Of a stretch of DNA of 64,000 bases, positions 53,763 to 61,326 are shown piece after piece. A program made the position numbers and the translations under genes. The stretch is from Flavobacterium sp. HBTb2-11-1 (lineage in GTDB: Bacteria; Bacteroidota; Bacteroidia; Flavobacteriales; Flavobacteriaceae), in assembly GCF_009826975.1 (NCBI RefSeq), contig NZ_WUMO01000007.1, positions 248,001 to 312,000 of the forward strand. Reading direction: 5' to 3'. Within the stretch, counting starts at the first letter, position 1. The number at the start of each line of letters is the position of its first letter. The notes below the pieces were generated by a model. It saw only the letters and a list, made by a program, of their open reading frames with translations, searched no databases and was not told where the DNA came from.

Positions 53763-56003
53763 ATGAGATTTCTAAAATGGGTTATCATTTCTATTTTTTT
53801 TCTTGCTTTTTCATCAATAGAAATAAAAGCGCAACGCTTCAAAAATGTTAAAGACAAAAGTTATTACAGCGATGATGTGATTCTCGGAAAAAAGCCATTA
53901 AAGTCTGCTCAAGATACTGTGCTTAGTAAAGAGAAAGAGCAAAATGAATTAAATGAAGTGGTTATAAAAAGCCAGCCTTCATTGCTAAAATATGGAGCAA
54001 ACGGAAACATTGATGTCAATGTAAACGGAACCGTTCTGGCAACAAGCAGTTCGGTAAACGAATTGCTTGGAAGAGTGCCAAATGTTGTGGTCGCCGACGG
54101 AGAAATTAGCGTTGTCGGGAAAGGCGAAGCCATTATTTATCTCAACGGAGTTTTGATTAATTACGAACGGTTTGCCGCAATTCCAGTTTCTCAGATTCAA
54201 AAAATTGAAGTTATTTCCAATCCTTCTTCGAGATATGATGCCGAAGGAAAAGCGGTGATCAATATTATAACCAAACAAAATATGGATAGTGGTGTAATGG
54301 GAACTGTCAATCAGCATGTAACAGTGTCTAAATTTGGAGGAACGCTTTACAACACGCTTTTAGATTTTAATTATTCTAAAGGGAAATTCTCTTTTGTAAC
54401 TAATTACGGTTTGCAGTTAGGAAGAAATCGCGAGCTGCTGTATACGACCAGAACCCGACCAAATCCAGATGATTTTATGAAATCTGAATTGACAACCGAT
54501 TGGAAAAGAAGATTTAATAATTATTCGAATTTCGGATTAGGGCTTCAGTATAGTTTTTCTACAAATAATTATATTTCATTGGCTTATAGCGGAAATGTGA
54601 GCGATTTGGGCGGCATTACAGTAAGCAGGAATTCGATAACCAACAATTCAGGAAAAAGTTTTTATGCTACAGATGTTGACCGAAATGATGTTTTGTTAAA
54701 TCAGTTTGCCAATTTGAATTATAATTGGATAACTGCTAAAGGTTCTACATTATTTATTGGATCACAATTTTCAAATTACAATCAAACGATAAGAGATTTT
54801 ATTGAAGAAAACAATTTGGTAGAACAAACAGATTCTGAAAGATTTTTAAAGAATAATGTTGGAAGCAGAATCAATATAATAGCTGTTCAAGCCGATTATT
54901 CGAAGAAAATAAATGAAAAGACAAAACTCGAAGCAGGAGCAAAGTTTAGTAACGCCACGATAAACTCAGGAACAGATTTTTTGATTTCTGATGACGAAAT
55001 AAATTTTGAATTCGACGATGAGCTTTCGAGTGATTTTAAATACAATGAAAAAATTGCCGCCGCTTACTTTAATTATATTATGACATTAAACGAAAAAGTT
55101 AATTTTTCGCTTGGTGCACGCGGTGAAAAAACAAGCTATAATTTGTTTACAAATGCCAACGGAATTCAGAAATTTGATAAATCGTACGGTAATTTTTTTC
55201 CAAACGCACTTTTGAATTTTGATCTTTCAGAAGATTGGAAAGGACATTTCTCTTATGTTTCCAGAATTACAAGACCCAGATATCAGGCTTTAAATCCGTA
55301 TGTGATTTATCAGGATCCTTTTACTACAATTGAAGGAAATCCAAATCTGCTTCCAGAAAAAACACATGCTTTTGAAATAGGCACGATGTACAAAAAGTTC
55401 GATTTTAAAGTCGGTTACACTTATAAAATTGATCCTATTTCTGCAGCTGCTTTGCGAGGAGATACACCAAACAGTTATATTTTAAGAGCACTGAATCTTG
55501 AAAAAGGGCATACTTTTTTTACCTCGCTTTCCAGATCTTTCAACTTCAAATGGTGGAACTCTGTTAATACAGCCAGCATCACATGGCAGAAATCGGTAGA
55601 CAATTATTATGCATTTGCTTTTAGTCCGGTAGAACCTCAGATTTATTTATATACTAATAATACATTTACGATTCCTAAACTTTTTAAGTTGCAATTTTTA
55701 GCTTGGTATTTAAGCGACCGCAGCTACGGATTAGGAAGCGAAAACGGCCGTTCAACCATAACTTTAGGAATAGAAAGAAATTTTTTTAAAGACGCACTAA
55801 AACTCAATTTTACCGCAAACGACATCTTTCATAAGTTTATGGTTTCAGGTGATTATAATGTCGGGCAAACCCAAATTTATTATCACCGAACCTATAGTAC
55901 TGATTATTTTAAAATAATTGCAACTTACAATTTTGGAGACTCAAAAAAGGTGACTTATAAGAAAACTGAAATTGAACAGTCGGAGAATAATAGGACGAGG
56001 TAG
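53763..56003 (+). CDS. Outer-membrane beta-barrel receptor-like protein
   Basis: A 746-residue outer-membrane protein with a signal peptide (1-23), a plug-like domain (about 62-175: ELNEVVIKSQPSLLKYG, VIYLNGVLINYERFAAIPVSQIQKIEVISNP, KAVINIITKQ) and a barrel with the OMP_b-brl_3 pattern (SYVSRITRPRYQALNPY; IEGNPNLLPEKTHAFEIG). There is no carboxypeptidase-like front domain, so the protein is short. The AraC-type regulator upstream suggests an inducible uptake function; substrate unknown. Confidence 0.85.
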   Translation: MRFLKWVIISIFFLAFSSIEIKAQRFKNVKDKSYYSDDVILGKKPLKSAQDTVLSKEKEQNELNEVVIKSQPSLLKYGANGNIDVNVNGTVLATSSSVNELLGRVPNVVVADGEISVVGKGEAIIYLNGVLINYERFAAIPVSQIQKIEVISNPSSRYDAEGKAVINIITKQNMDSGVMGTVNQHVTVSKFGGTLYNTLLDFNYSKGKFSFVTNYGLQLGRNRELLYTTRTRPNPDDFMKSELTTDWKRRFNNYSNFGLGLQYSFSTNNYISLAYSGNVSDLGGITVSRNSITNNSGKSFYATDVDRNDVLLNQFANLNYNWITAKGSTLFIGSQFSNYNQTIRDFIEENNLVEQTDSERFLKNNVGSRINIIAVQADYSKKINEKTKLEAGAKFSNATINSGTDFLISDDEINFEFDDELSSDFKYNEKIAAAYFNYIMTLNEKVNFSLGARGEKTSYNLFTNANGIQKFDKSYGNFFPNALLNFDLSEDWKGHFSYVSRITRPRYQALNPYVIYQDPFTTIEGNPNLLPEKTHAFEIGTMYKKFDFKVGYTYKIDPISAAALRGDTPNSYILRALNLEKGHTFFTSLSRSFNFKWWNSVNTASITWQKSVDNYYAFAFSPVEPQIYLYTNNTFTIPKLFKLQFLAWYLSDRSYGLGSENGRSTITLGIERNFFKDALKLNFTANDIFHKFMVSGDYNVGQTQIYYHRTYSTDYFKIIATYNFGDSKKVTYKKTEIEQSENNRTR

Positions 56004-56004
56004 A

Positions 56005-56268
56005 TTACTTGATACTTTCTGATAAAATCATTAAAACAAGAATAAGCACAACGCAAAGAAAAACTGAATTAGGATTTGCAAAGTTGATCGTCCAGCCAAA
56101 TTCTTTAATTCTCTTTGGAGGAAAAATTCTTTTATCTTCTGGATTGTAATAGAAAAGTCCCCATACCCAATTGTCTGGATCTTGTTTCCAATTGTTTTTG
56201 TTCTTTTTCAAGGTTAATTGTTGTGGTTCATAAATTTTATTAAGAGATGTTTTCTTTCCAATATTCAC
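56005..56268 (-). CDS. DUF5808 small membrane protein
   Basis: An 87-residue protein with a DUF5808-like core (NWKQDPDNWVWGLFYYNPED, KRIFPPKRIKEFGWTINFANP) and one C-terminal helix (about 68-84). The frame opens with GTG at 56268, overlapping the exporter gene by 29 nt; a TTG at 56211 (68 residues) is an alternative. It is the last gene of the bacteriocin-like operon. DUF5808 occurs in other Flavobacteria without bacteriocins, so its link to the system may be only positional. Confidence 0.7.
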   Translation of the reverse strand: MNIGKKTSLNKIYEPQQLTLKKNKNNWKQDPDNWVWGLFYYNPEDKRIFPPKRIKEFGWTINFANPNSVFLCVVLILVLMILSESIK

Positions 56269-58399
56269 TGTAAAAATTATCTGTTTTCATTAATTCTTCA
56301 TGATTTCCAAACTTTGTTATTGTTCTATTTTCCAATATATAAATCGTATCAGCAATATTTCTTAATTTATGTAAGCGATGCGAAATGAATAAAACCGCAC
56401 AATCTTGTTTTATTTTTTGGAGTAACTGAATAGTGAAATTCTCAGTTTTTCGATCCATAGCTGAAGTGGCTTCATCTAAAATTAAAAATTGTGGCTTTTT
56501 AAAAAGAGCTCTGGCGAGTGCGATAATTTGTTTTTGTCCGCCACTTAAATTGATTCCTTCTTCACCAACAATTGTCATTAAGCCTTGTGGTAATAGGTCA
56601 AAATATAATTCAAAACCATATTTGCGGATAAAATCAATCATGTTTTCAAGCGTTTCTGTAGCTCCCAACAAAATGTTGTCTAATACATTTCCGTTGAAAA
56701 TTGTTATTTCCTGTGGGACTACACCTAATAATTCTCTATAACTTTTTAATCCAATTTCAGAAAGCTTATATTTATTATTAACTGTTATATTTCCGATTTC
56801 ATACGGATAAAAGCGTTTTAGTATTTGACCTAGTGTACTTTTTCCACTGCCACTTTCTCCAACAATTGCAATAATTTTGCCTTTTTCAATTTCTATATGT
56901 AAATCATGAAATAAAAGGCTTCGCCCTGGAAATCTAAAAGAAATATTTTGAATTGAAATTTTATTTATTTCAAAAATTTCTAAACCATCTTCATTTTCTT
57001 TTTCGATTGATGCAAATTCATACATTCTGTTAAAAGCTATTTTAGCTTCGTTTATCGGGATTGAAATTAACGCTAAATTTGCAATCGAAGGAAGTAAGGA
57101 GCCTACAATTCCTAAAATAGCCATCAATTCTCCTATTTTGATTTCTTTATTAAAAACTTGAATTGAAGCATAAATTAAAACTCCAATCAAAAATAAAACA
57201 CTTGCAAAACCTGATTGCCATGATAGAGAAATATTTATTTTTTCTAAATTGAAAATTTTCTCCTGAAAACCAGAAAAAATATTTTGATTTAATTTGCTAA
57301 AAATATATTGTTTGTTGTAGTTTTTTATAGTTGAAATGCCTTGAATTGTATTGATGAAGTTGCTTTCTGTCAAAGCATAATTTTGCATAACATCCACTTG
57401 GGATTTTATAATGTTTTTATTATTCCTGTAAATTATATAGAAATAAATTGGTAAGCTTAGTAACGAAATTATTCCTAATTGCCAGGAAAAACTAAATAGA
57501 AAAACTAAAGAAATAAGTGCAACCAATGTATCAATAACTAATGAACTCGTTAAGGTTTTAATAACACTCTGTATTCGTTGTGTGTCATTTAATCTAGCTA
57601 TTAATTCGCCTATTTTTCGTGTATGGAAAAAAAGTTTGGGCAATTGTAATAATGAAGAGAAAAAGGTATTATTTATTCGGTTGTTGAAATCTTTAGATTG
57701 TTGTATTAAGAAGTGCTGTCTTAAAATTGACAATCCAACTCTTGCAGAAAGTAGGATGAATAGTAGTGTGATTCCGGAAATTAATTTGTTTATATTATTT
57801 GAAGGCAATATATCGTCGATTAATTTTTGAGAAAAGATAGCCATTGCCATTCCTAGTCCAGCAACAAAAATACCAATGATTGTCGAAATGATTAATAGTT
57901 TAAAATCATCTCTAAGTAAGGTAATGAAGTACTTTTTTTTCGTTTTTTCTATTTGTTTCTCAGTTACAAATTTTGAGTTTGGAAATAGTAACAAGCAGTT
58001 CTTTGATTGCCATAATTGGTCAAGATTTTTTTCCGAGATATAATTTATTCCGATAGCTGGATCTCCAATTATAAATCCTTTTTCTTTATCATATTCATAA
58101 CAGACTACATAATGATCTGAATTGTTTTCTGTTTTGATTTGTAGAATTGCAGGTTCTGTATTTTCTTTTAAAGTATCTGTTGAAATGTTAAATCCTTCGG
58201 CATCAAAACCAAGATTGTTGGCAACTTCATACAAACCAAGCATAGTTGTTCCCTGAGACGTTGTGCCACTTAGTTCTCTTAGTTTTTCCAGCGAATAATT
58301 GCCTTTATAAAATTTAATTATGGATAGTAAACAGGCAACTCCACAATCAGATCTGTCAAGTTGTAAAGTATGGGTGTTTCTGATGTGTTTTGAAATCAT
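56240..58399 (-). CDS. C39-peptidase ABC exporter (bacteriocin processing and export)
   Basis: A 719-residue peptidase-containing ABC transporter that removes a double-glycine leader and exports the peptide. The N-terminal C39 domain has Cys19 in QLDRSDCGVACL, His96 (SDHYVVCYE) and Asp113 (GDPAIG); then six helices (about 155-450); then an ATPase with Walker A GESGSGKSTLG (about 512), the signature INLSGGQKQ (about 613), Walker B FLILDEATSAMD (about 635) and a switch His in LFISHRLHKLR. All parts needed for cleavage and export are intact. It lies in one operon with two precursors bearing MAGS leaders. No separate HlyD-type adaptor is present. Confidence 0.93.
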   Translation of the reverse strand: MISKHIRNTHTLQLDRSDCGVACLLSIIKFYKGNYSLEKLRELSGTTSQGTTMLGLYEVANNLGFDAEGFNISTDTLKENTEPAILQIKTENNSDHYVVCYEYDKEKGFIIGDPAIGINYISEKNLDQLWQSKNCLLLFPNSKFVTEKQIEKTKKKYFITLLRDDFKLLIISTIIGIFVAGLGMAMAIFSQKLIDDILPSNNINKLISGITLLFILLSARVGLSILRQHFLIQQSKDFNNRINNTFFSSLLQLPKLFFHTRKIGELIARLNDTQRIQSVIKTLTSSLVIDTLVALISLVFLFSFSWQLGIISLLSLPIYFYIIYRNNKNIIKSQVDVMQNYALTESNFINTIQGISTIKNYNKQYIFSKLNQNIFSGFQEKIFNLEKINISLSWQSGFASVLFLIGVLIYASIQVFNKEIKIGELMAILGIVGSLLPSIANLALISIPINEAKIAFNRMYEFASIEKENEDGLEIFEINKISIQNISFRFPGRSLLFHDLHIEIEKGKIIAIVGESGSGKSTLGQILKRFYPYEIGNITVNNKYKLSEIGLKSYRELLGVVPQEITIFNGNVLDNILLGATETLENMIDFIRKYGFELYFDLLPQGLMTIVGEEGINLSGGQKQIIALARALFKKPQFLILDEATSAMDRKTENFTIQLLQKIKQDCAVLFISHRLHKLRNIADTIYILENRTITKFGNHEELMKTDNFYSEYWKENIS

Positions 58400-58419
58400 T
58401 GATAATGTAGCTAATGAAA

Positions 58420-59262
58420 CTATATTTTATCTTTAACAATATCGTTTGGTGTAAAATAGAAAACGTTTGGTATTGGATTTAAAGGCACATGATCTTTTAC
58501 AATATTTTTTAATCGAATTAGATTATAATACATGCCTTCAAATTCATTTTTGTATATAATACTTCCATTATCCCATTTTATATCACCTGGTAAACCTTCA
58601 ACAATTATGAAATCAAAGAAAGCTTTTATTTTACCTTCTTTTTCTGCTTGTTTAACCACATAAGTCATACTTTGTATTCGCTCTGGAAAATCAAATATTG
58701 AGGCTCCATTCTGCAATTCATAAAATAAAAAATTGCATTCATCAAAACAAAAATGCTCAGGTCTGCTAAAAACAAGTTTATAATCTTTGCTTTGCTTAAA
58801 TAATGTGTTGGTAAATTCAATATTTCGGTACAAACAAAATGTACCAGTTATGAAATCGTGTCTGCTACTTACAACATCATATTCTGAAAGTAATTCTTCA
58901 GTCATAAAATCTCGTATGTTGCCATAAACCATATCAATATCACCATGTCCCCAAAAATCATAGTCCTGTAATATGTCAGAAAAAATAAAACCATATGCAG
59001 GTTTGAAATCGCATAGTTTGTACGGATATTCGAGATTAACGGTAAAACCCAATTTTTGTGAAGCTAAATTTCGAATGTCATCAGGAGTTTTGTAAATAAT
59101 CTTTACATTTTTGGGTTTGTTTGGAATAGTTTCGAGGTTATTGGTAATTATTATAAAATCAACAGTTGGATTGTAGACGCAAGAATGGACAAAATACGGA
59201 AAATACCATGGATAATCGCCATACCAACATGTAAGCATTGCAATAGAAGTTAATTTTGTCAT
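58420..59262 (-). CDS. DUF6625-like glycosyltransferase-fold protein
   Basis: A 280-residue cytoplasmic protein with the start TSIAMLTCWYGDYPWYFPYFVHSC, a DxD-like GHGDIDMVYGNIRDF (about 116-130) and CLYRNIEF. The sequence resembles the family I know as DUF6625, seen beside glycosyltransferases in Bacteroidota, and the DID motif fits a GT-A sugar-nucleotide site. Its place between the thioredoxin-like and exporter genes suggests it acts on the peptide (perhaps glycosylating Ser/Thr or Asn) or on a carrier. This is inference. It overlaps the thioredoxin-like gene by 4 nt. Confidence 0.75.
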   Translation of the reverse strand: MTKLTSIAMLTCWYGDYPWYFPYFVHSCVYNPTVDFIIITNNLETIPNKPKNVKIIYKTPDDIRNLASQKLGFTVNLEYPYKLCDFKPAYGFIFSDILQDYDFWGHGDIDMVYGNIRDFMTEELLSEYDVVSSRHDFITGTFCLYRNIEFTNTLFKQSKDYKLVFSRPEHFCFDECNFLFYELQNGASIFDFPERIQSMTYVVKQAEKEGKIKAFFDFIIVEGLPGDIKWDNGSIIYKNEFEGMYYNLIRLKNIVKDHVPLNPIPNVFYFTPNDIVKDKI

Positions 59263-59780
59263 TGTTTATTTATTTTCTTCAAGATGTGATCAATTTTTAC
59301 TTGACCTTTTATTTTTTCTAATAATTGTTGTTGATTATTATAGATTACAATTGTTGGAAAAGCTTTAACATCAAATGTTTTAGAAAAGACAACTTGTTTG
59401 TCATAGATGAAATGAATGTTATCATGATTCAATAACTGATAATTTTCGGCAAATTTTTTGATTTTTAAAGGTGATTCAAATGAAATAAATATCAATTGTG
59501 TGTTTTTGAATTGCTCAATGTTTTTCTTAATTATTTCAACTTCAGTATTGCAAAACTCACATTCAGTATTAAAATATAAGAATATGGTTGGTGTGTTTTT
59601 TTTTAAGTTATGATTGTTGAATAAAACCCCATTGATATCCTCAAATGAAAATTCAGGTATTTTTTTGATATTTTTTGTGACCTCATTTTTATGATTTATT
59701 CTAAAAATTATTTTAGTTATCAGAAAGGATAAAAGAATCAAAACAGTTAGGGGCAAAAATATTTTTAACGGCTTTTTCAT
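59259..59780 (-). CDS. Membrane-anchored thioredoxin-like protein
   Basis: A 173-residue protein with an N-terminal membrane helix (about 8-27) and a redoxin domain like TlpA/AhpC: IPEFSFEDINGVLFNNHNL (about 42-60), the active site YFNTECEFCNTEV (CxxC, about 75-78) and a cis-Pro candidate in FDVKAFPTIVIYN. It should face the periplasm and handle disulfides. Each precursor in this operon has two core cysteines, so oxidation or isomerisation of the exported peptides is a plausible role. It ends 4 nt into the next gene. Confidence 0.85.
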   Translation of the reverse strand: MKKPLKIFLPLTVLILLSFLITKIIFRINHKNEVTKNIKKIPEFSFEDINGVLFNNHNLKKNTPTIFLYFNTECEFCNTEVEIIKKNIEQFKNTQLIFISFESPLKIKKFAENYQLLNHDNIHFIYDKQVVFSKTFDVKAFPTIVIYNNQQQLLEKIKGQVKIDHILKKINKQ

Positions 59781-59797
59781 TTTTCTTCTTTTATAAA

Positions 59798-60427
59798 TTA
59801 AGTGTAATTAAGAGTGAAAAACATTACTGTCGCAACCCATAAAGCTAATGATGGTATATAGCTTAAGCCAACTATTTTTAATCCATAGTCAGCATTTGTG
59901 TTTGTTATTTTGCCAATTTGATATGCCAAATAAATAATGTATGAGAGTTCAAATAAATTGAGTACCTGAAAAGGATAAATGAACCATGTTTCCAGATTTT
60001 TGTAACCCACAATATTTAAAGCTGATAAGGGGTAGAAATTTTGAACATCTATTAAATTGTAGTCAGGTTGAAAAAATAAAAACCAAAGAGTTTTAATTAT
60101 TGGAACTAATAAAAAAATGAATTCTGTATTGAGAGCAATATTCCATATTTGTTTAAATTTCAAATCTCGGCTATTTAAGAATAAGCCAACATAAAGAATT
60201 GTTGCAATAATCGATGTTTTAAGTAAAAGCATTATTGAAATATAGAAATATGTCAACGAATGCCATTTATCCTGAAATTCAAAATACTTCTCGATTTGTT
60301 GTAATGTGAAAAAATCTGAAAGATAATCACGAATTAAACTATTTAGATGTAGAATCCTACTTGTTATTTCTGCTATAATTATAAGTAATATTGAAAGTAT
60401 TATATATTTTGCAAAAGGACTCTTCAT
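59798..60427 (-). CDS. Five-helix membrane protein of the bacteriocin-like operon
   Basis: A 209-residue inner-membrane protein with about five helices (about 7-24, 63-85, 98-118, 155-173, 186-206). No named family was recognised. It starts 24 nt after the attenuator hairpin and 18 nt before the thioredoxin-like gene. Candidate roles are immunity, helping export, or supplying a redox partner; the position beside a thioredoxin-like gene makes the last two worth testing. Confidence 0.72.
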   Translation of the reverse strand: MKSPFAKYIILSILLIIIAEITSRILHLNSLIRDYLSDFFTLQQIEKYFEFQDKWHSLTYFYISIMLLLKTSIIATILYVGLFLNSRDLKFKQIWNIALNTEFIFLLVPIIKTLWFLFFQPDYNLIDVQNFYPLSALNIVGYKNLETWFIYPFQVLNLFELSYIIYLAYQIGKITNTNADYGLKIVGLSYIPSLALWVATVMFFTLNYT

Positions 60428-60450
60428 AAAGTAAATATTTTACGATTGTT

Positions 60451-60481
60451 AATAAAAGCACTACCTCTTTTGAGGTAATGC
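60451..60481 (-). terminator. Attenuator between precursor and downstream genes
   Basis: Read on the minus strand: GCATTACCTC / GAGGTAGTGC (10 bp with one G-T pair), loop AAAA, then TTTTATT. It lies 31 nt past the second precursor stop and before the five-helix gene. Such a hairpin lets peptide transcripts greatly exceed those for export and modification. Confidence 0.75.
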
Positions 60482-60511
60482 CTTTCTTTTCAATACTATT
60501 ATCTAGTTAAT

Positions 60512-60709
60512 CTAGCTATTCCAGCATGCTTTTGCCATTGTATTCCAAAACTGAGAAGTTGAATTAGCACCAACATTTGCCCACACAAACATGATACCCA
60601 CTGTACCACAACCATATCCGCTTCCAGCCATAATGCTTTCCATTTCAGATGTAGTGAGTTTATTCCCAATATTTGCAAGACATATTTTTTTTACTTTTCT
60701 TTTTTTCAT
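60512..60709 (-). CDS. Bacteriocin-like precursor peptide B
   Basis: A 65-residue precursor. The leader (1-30) is KICLANIGNKLTTSEMESIMAGS and ends in Gly-Ser, a double-glycine-type C39 cleavage site. The 35-residue core begins GYGCGTVGIMFVWANVGANS and ends MAKACWNS, with cysteines at residues 34 and 62 that could form a disulfide, Trp and Gly rich, weakly cationic. The core contains an NST sequence. The leader aligns with precursor A while the core does not, as expected for paired or divergent peptides processed by one exporter. Confidence 0.85.
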   Translation of the reverse strand: MKKRKVKKICLANIGNKLTTSEMESIMAGSGYGCGTVGIMFVWANVGANSTSQFWNTMAKACWNS

Positions 60710-60736
60710 GATTTATGTTTTTTTTAAATTAAAAAC

Positions 60737-60913
60737 TTACTTTTCTTTTATAAACATATACAACAATAACATGTTCCATATTATAAGCATTATGAGTAAA
60801 AAATGAATCCAAATATTGTCAATTTGAAAAAGCAATCTCTCATTACAAAAAACTAATATTGAAGCAATAATGTTAAATGAAATTATGAACAATTTTGATC
60901 CTATTTTTTTCAT
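60737..60913 (-). CDS. 58-residue membrane peptide, possible immunity protein
   Basis: The ATG at 60913 follows the precursor A stop by 11 nt, in the same direction. The frame MKKIGSKLFIISFNIIASIL... has two strongly hydrophobic segments (about 6-24 and 36-55) joined by NERLLFQIDNIW and ends FIKEK. Small membrane proteins encoded directly after a precursor are typically immunity proteins; here it sits between the two precursors. The longer frame opening at 61054 is ruled out because it runs antiframe through precursor A. Evidence is position and hydropathy only. Confidence 0.6.
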   Translation of the reverse strand: MKKIGSKLFIISFNIIASILVFCNERLLFQIDNIWIHFLLIMLIIWNMLLLYMFIKEK

Positions 60914-60924
60914 AGTGTTAAGTT

Positions 60925-61161
60925 TTAAAAGCAATTTGAAGATGCAGCAGAATAAAATCCTCCAATAGCTCCACCAGCAAATAGCATCCCAACACCACCT
61001 CCGATAGCTGAGGCAGCTCCCATGAATCCAATTCCAACGCCCATTAAAAAGCAATTTCTACCTGTACTCCCAGCCATAACATTCTCCATTTCATCTTTTG
61101 TCAATTTGCCTTCAATATTGACAAGACTCATTTTTTTGATTTTAGTTTCAATTTTTTCCAT
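60925..61161 (-). CDS. Bacteriocin-like precursor peptide A
   Basis: A 78-residue precursor. Leader 1-32 includes MSLVNIEGKLTKDEMENVMA and ends in Gly-Ser (31-32), matching precursor B almost position by position. The 46-residue core begins TGRNCFLMGVGIGFMGAAS and ends SAASSNCF; it is very Gly/Ala/Ser rich and hydrophobic with GxxxG-like spacing, as in class IIb two-peptide bacteriocins, and has cysteines at 37 and 77 able to link the ends. First gene of the operon; ATG at 61161, with an inner ATG at codon 11 possible. Confidence 0.88.
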   Translation of the reverse strand: MEKIETKIKKMSLVNIEGKLTKDEMENVMAGSTGRNCFLMGVGIGFMGAASAIGGGVGMLFAGGAIGGFYSAASSNCF

Positions 61162-61211
61162 GATTATATAATTTATTGGTTAATATTAGATTATCAGAAT
61201 AAATGATATAG

Positions 61212-61256
61212 CAAATTTATAATAGGTCACAAAAAAGTCTCAACCGAAAATCGGTT
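61212..61256 (-). promoter_or_regulatory. Operon promoter with overlapping palindromic operator
   Basis: On the minus strand TAAATTTG (+ 61212-61219) is an exact -7 element, and a TTG at + 61241-61243 lies 21 nt upstream as a -33 element. A perfect palindrome, AACCGA AAA TCGGTT (61242-61256), covers that -33 element. This is where the XRE-type regulator encoded next door would be expected to repress. Confidence 0.6.
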
Positions 61257-61279
61257 ATTAAAAACCTGAATTCGAATAA

Positions 61280-61308
61280 TTGTAAAATAATTCTTATGTT
61301 TATATTTG
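61280..61308 (+). promoter_or_regulatory. Promoter of the XRE regulator
   Basis: TTG at 61280-61282, an 18-nt spacer and TATATTTG at 61301-61308, about 19 nt before the ATG at 61327. The palindrome at 61242-61256 lies just upstream. Confidence 0.45.
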
Positions 61309-61326
61309 TTTTTTAAATTGTTAATT

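Noticed and set aside
53985-54317. Frame of 110 codons on the minus strand across the receptor gene at 53763
   Set aside because: Antisense to the plug domain, His/Asn-rich with no domain; the + strand frame is complete and typical.
60914-61054. Extension of the 58-residue membrane peptide upstream to give a 105-residue protein
   Set aside because: It would read through precursor A in another frame with a Trp/Cys-rich sequence. The ATG at 60913 after the precursor stop is the natural start.
56240-61161. Grasp-with-spasm, lanthipeptide or sactipeptide locus
   Set aside because: No ATP-grasp, LanM/LanC-type, radical SAM or YcaO protein is encoded; only an exporter, a thioredoxin-like protein and a glycosyltransferase-like protein accompany the precursors.
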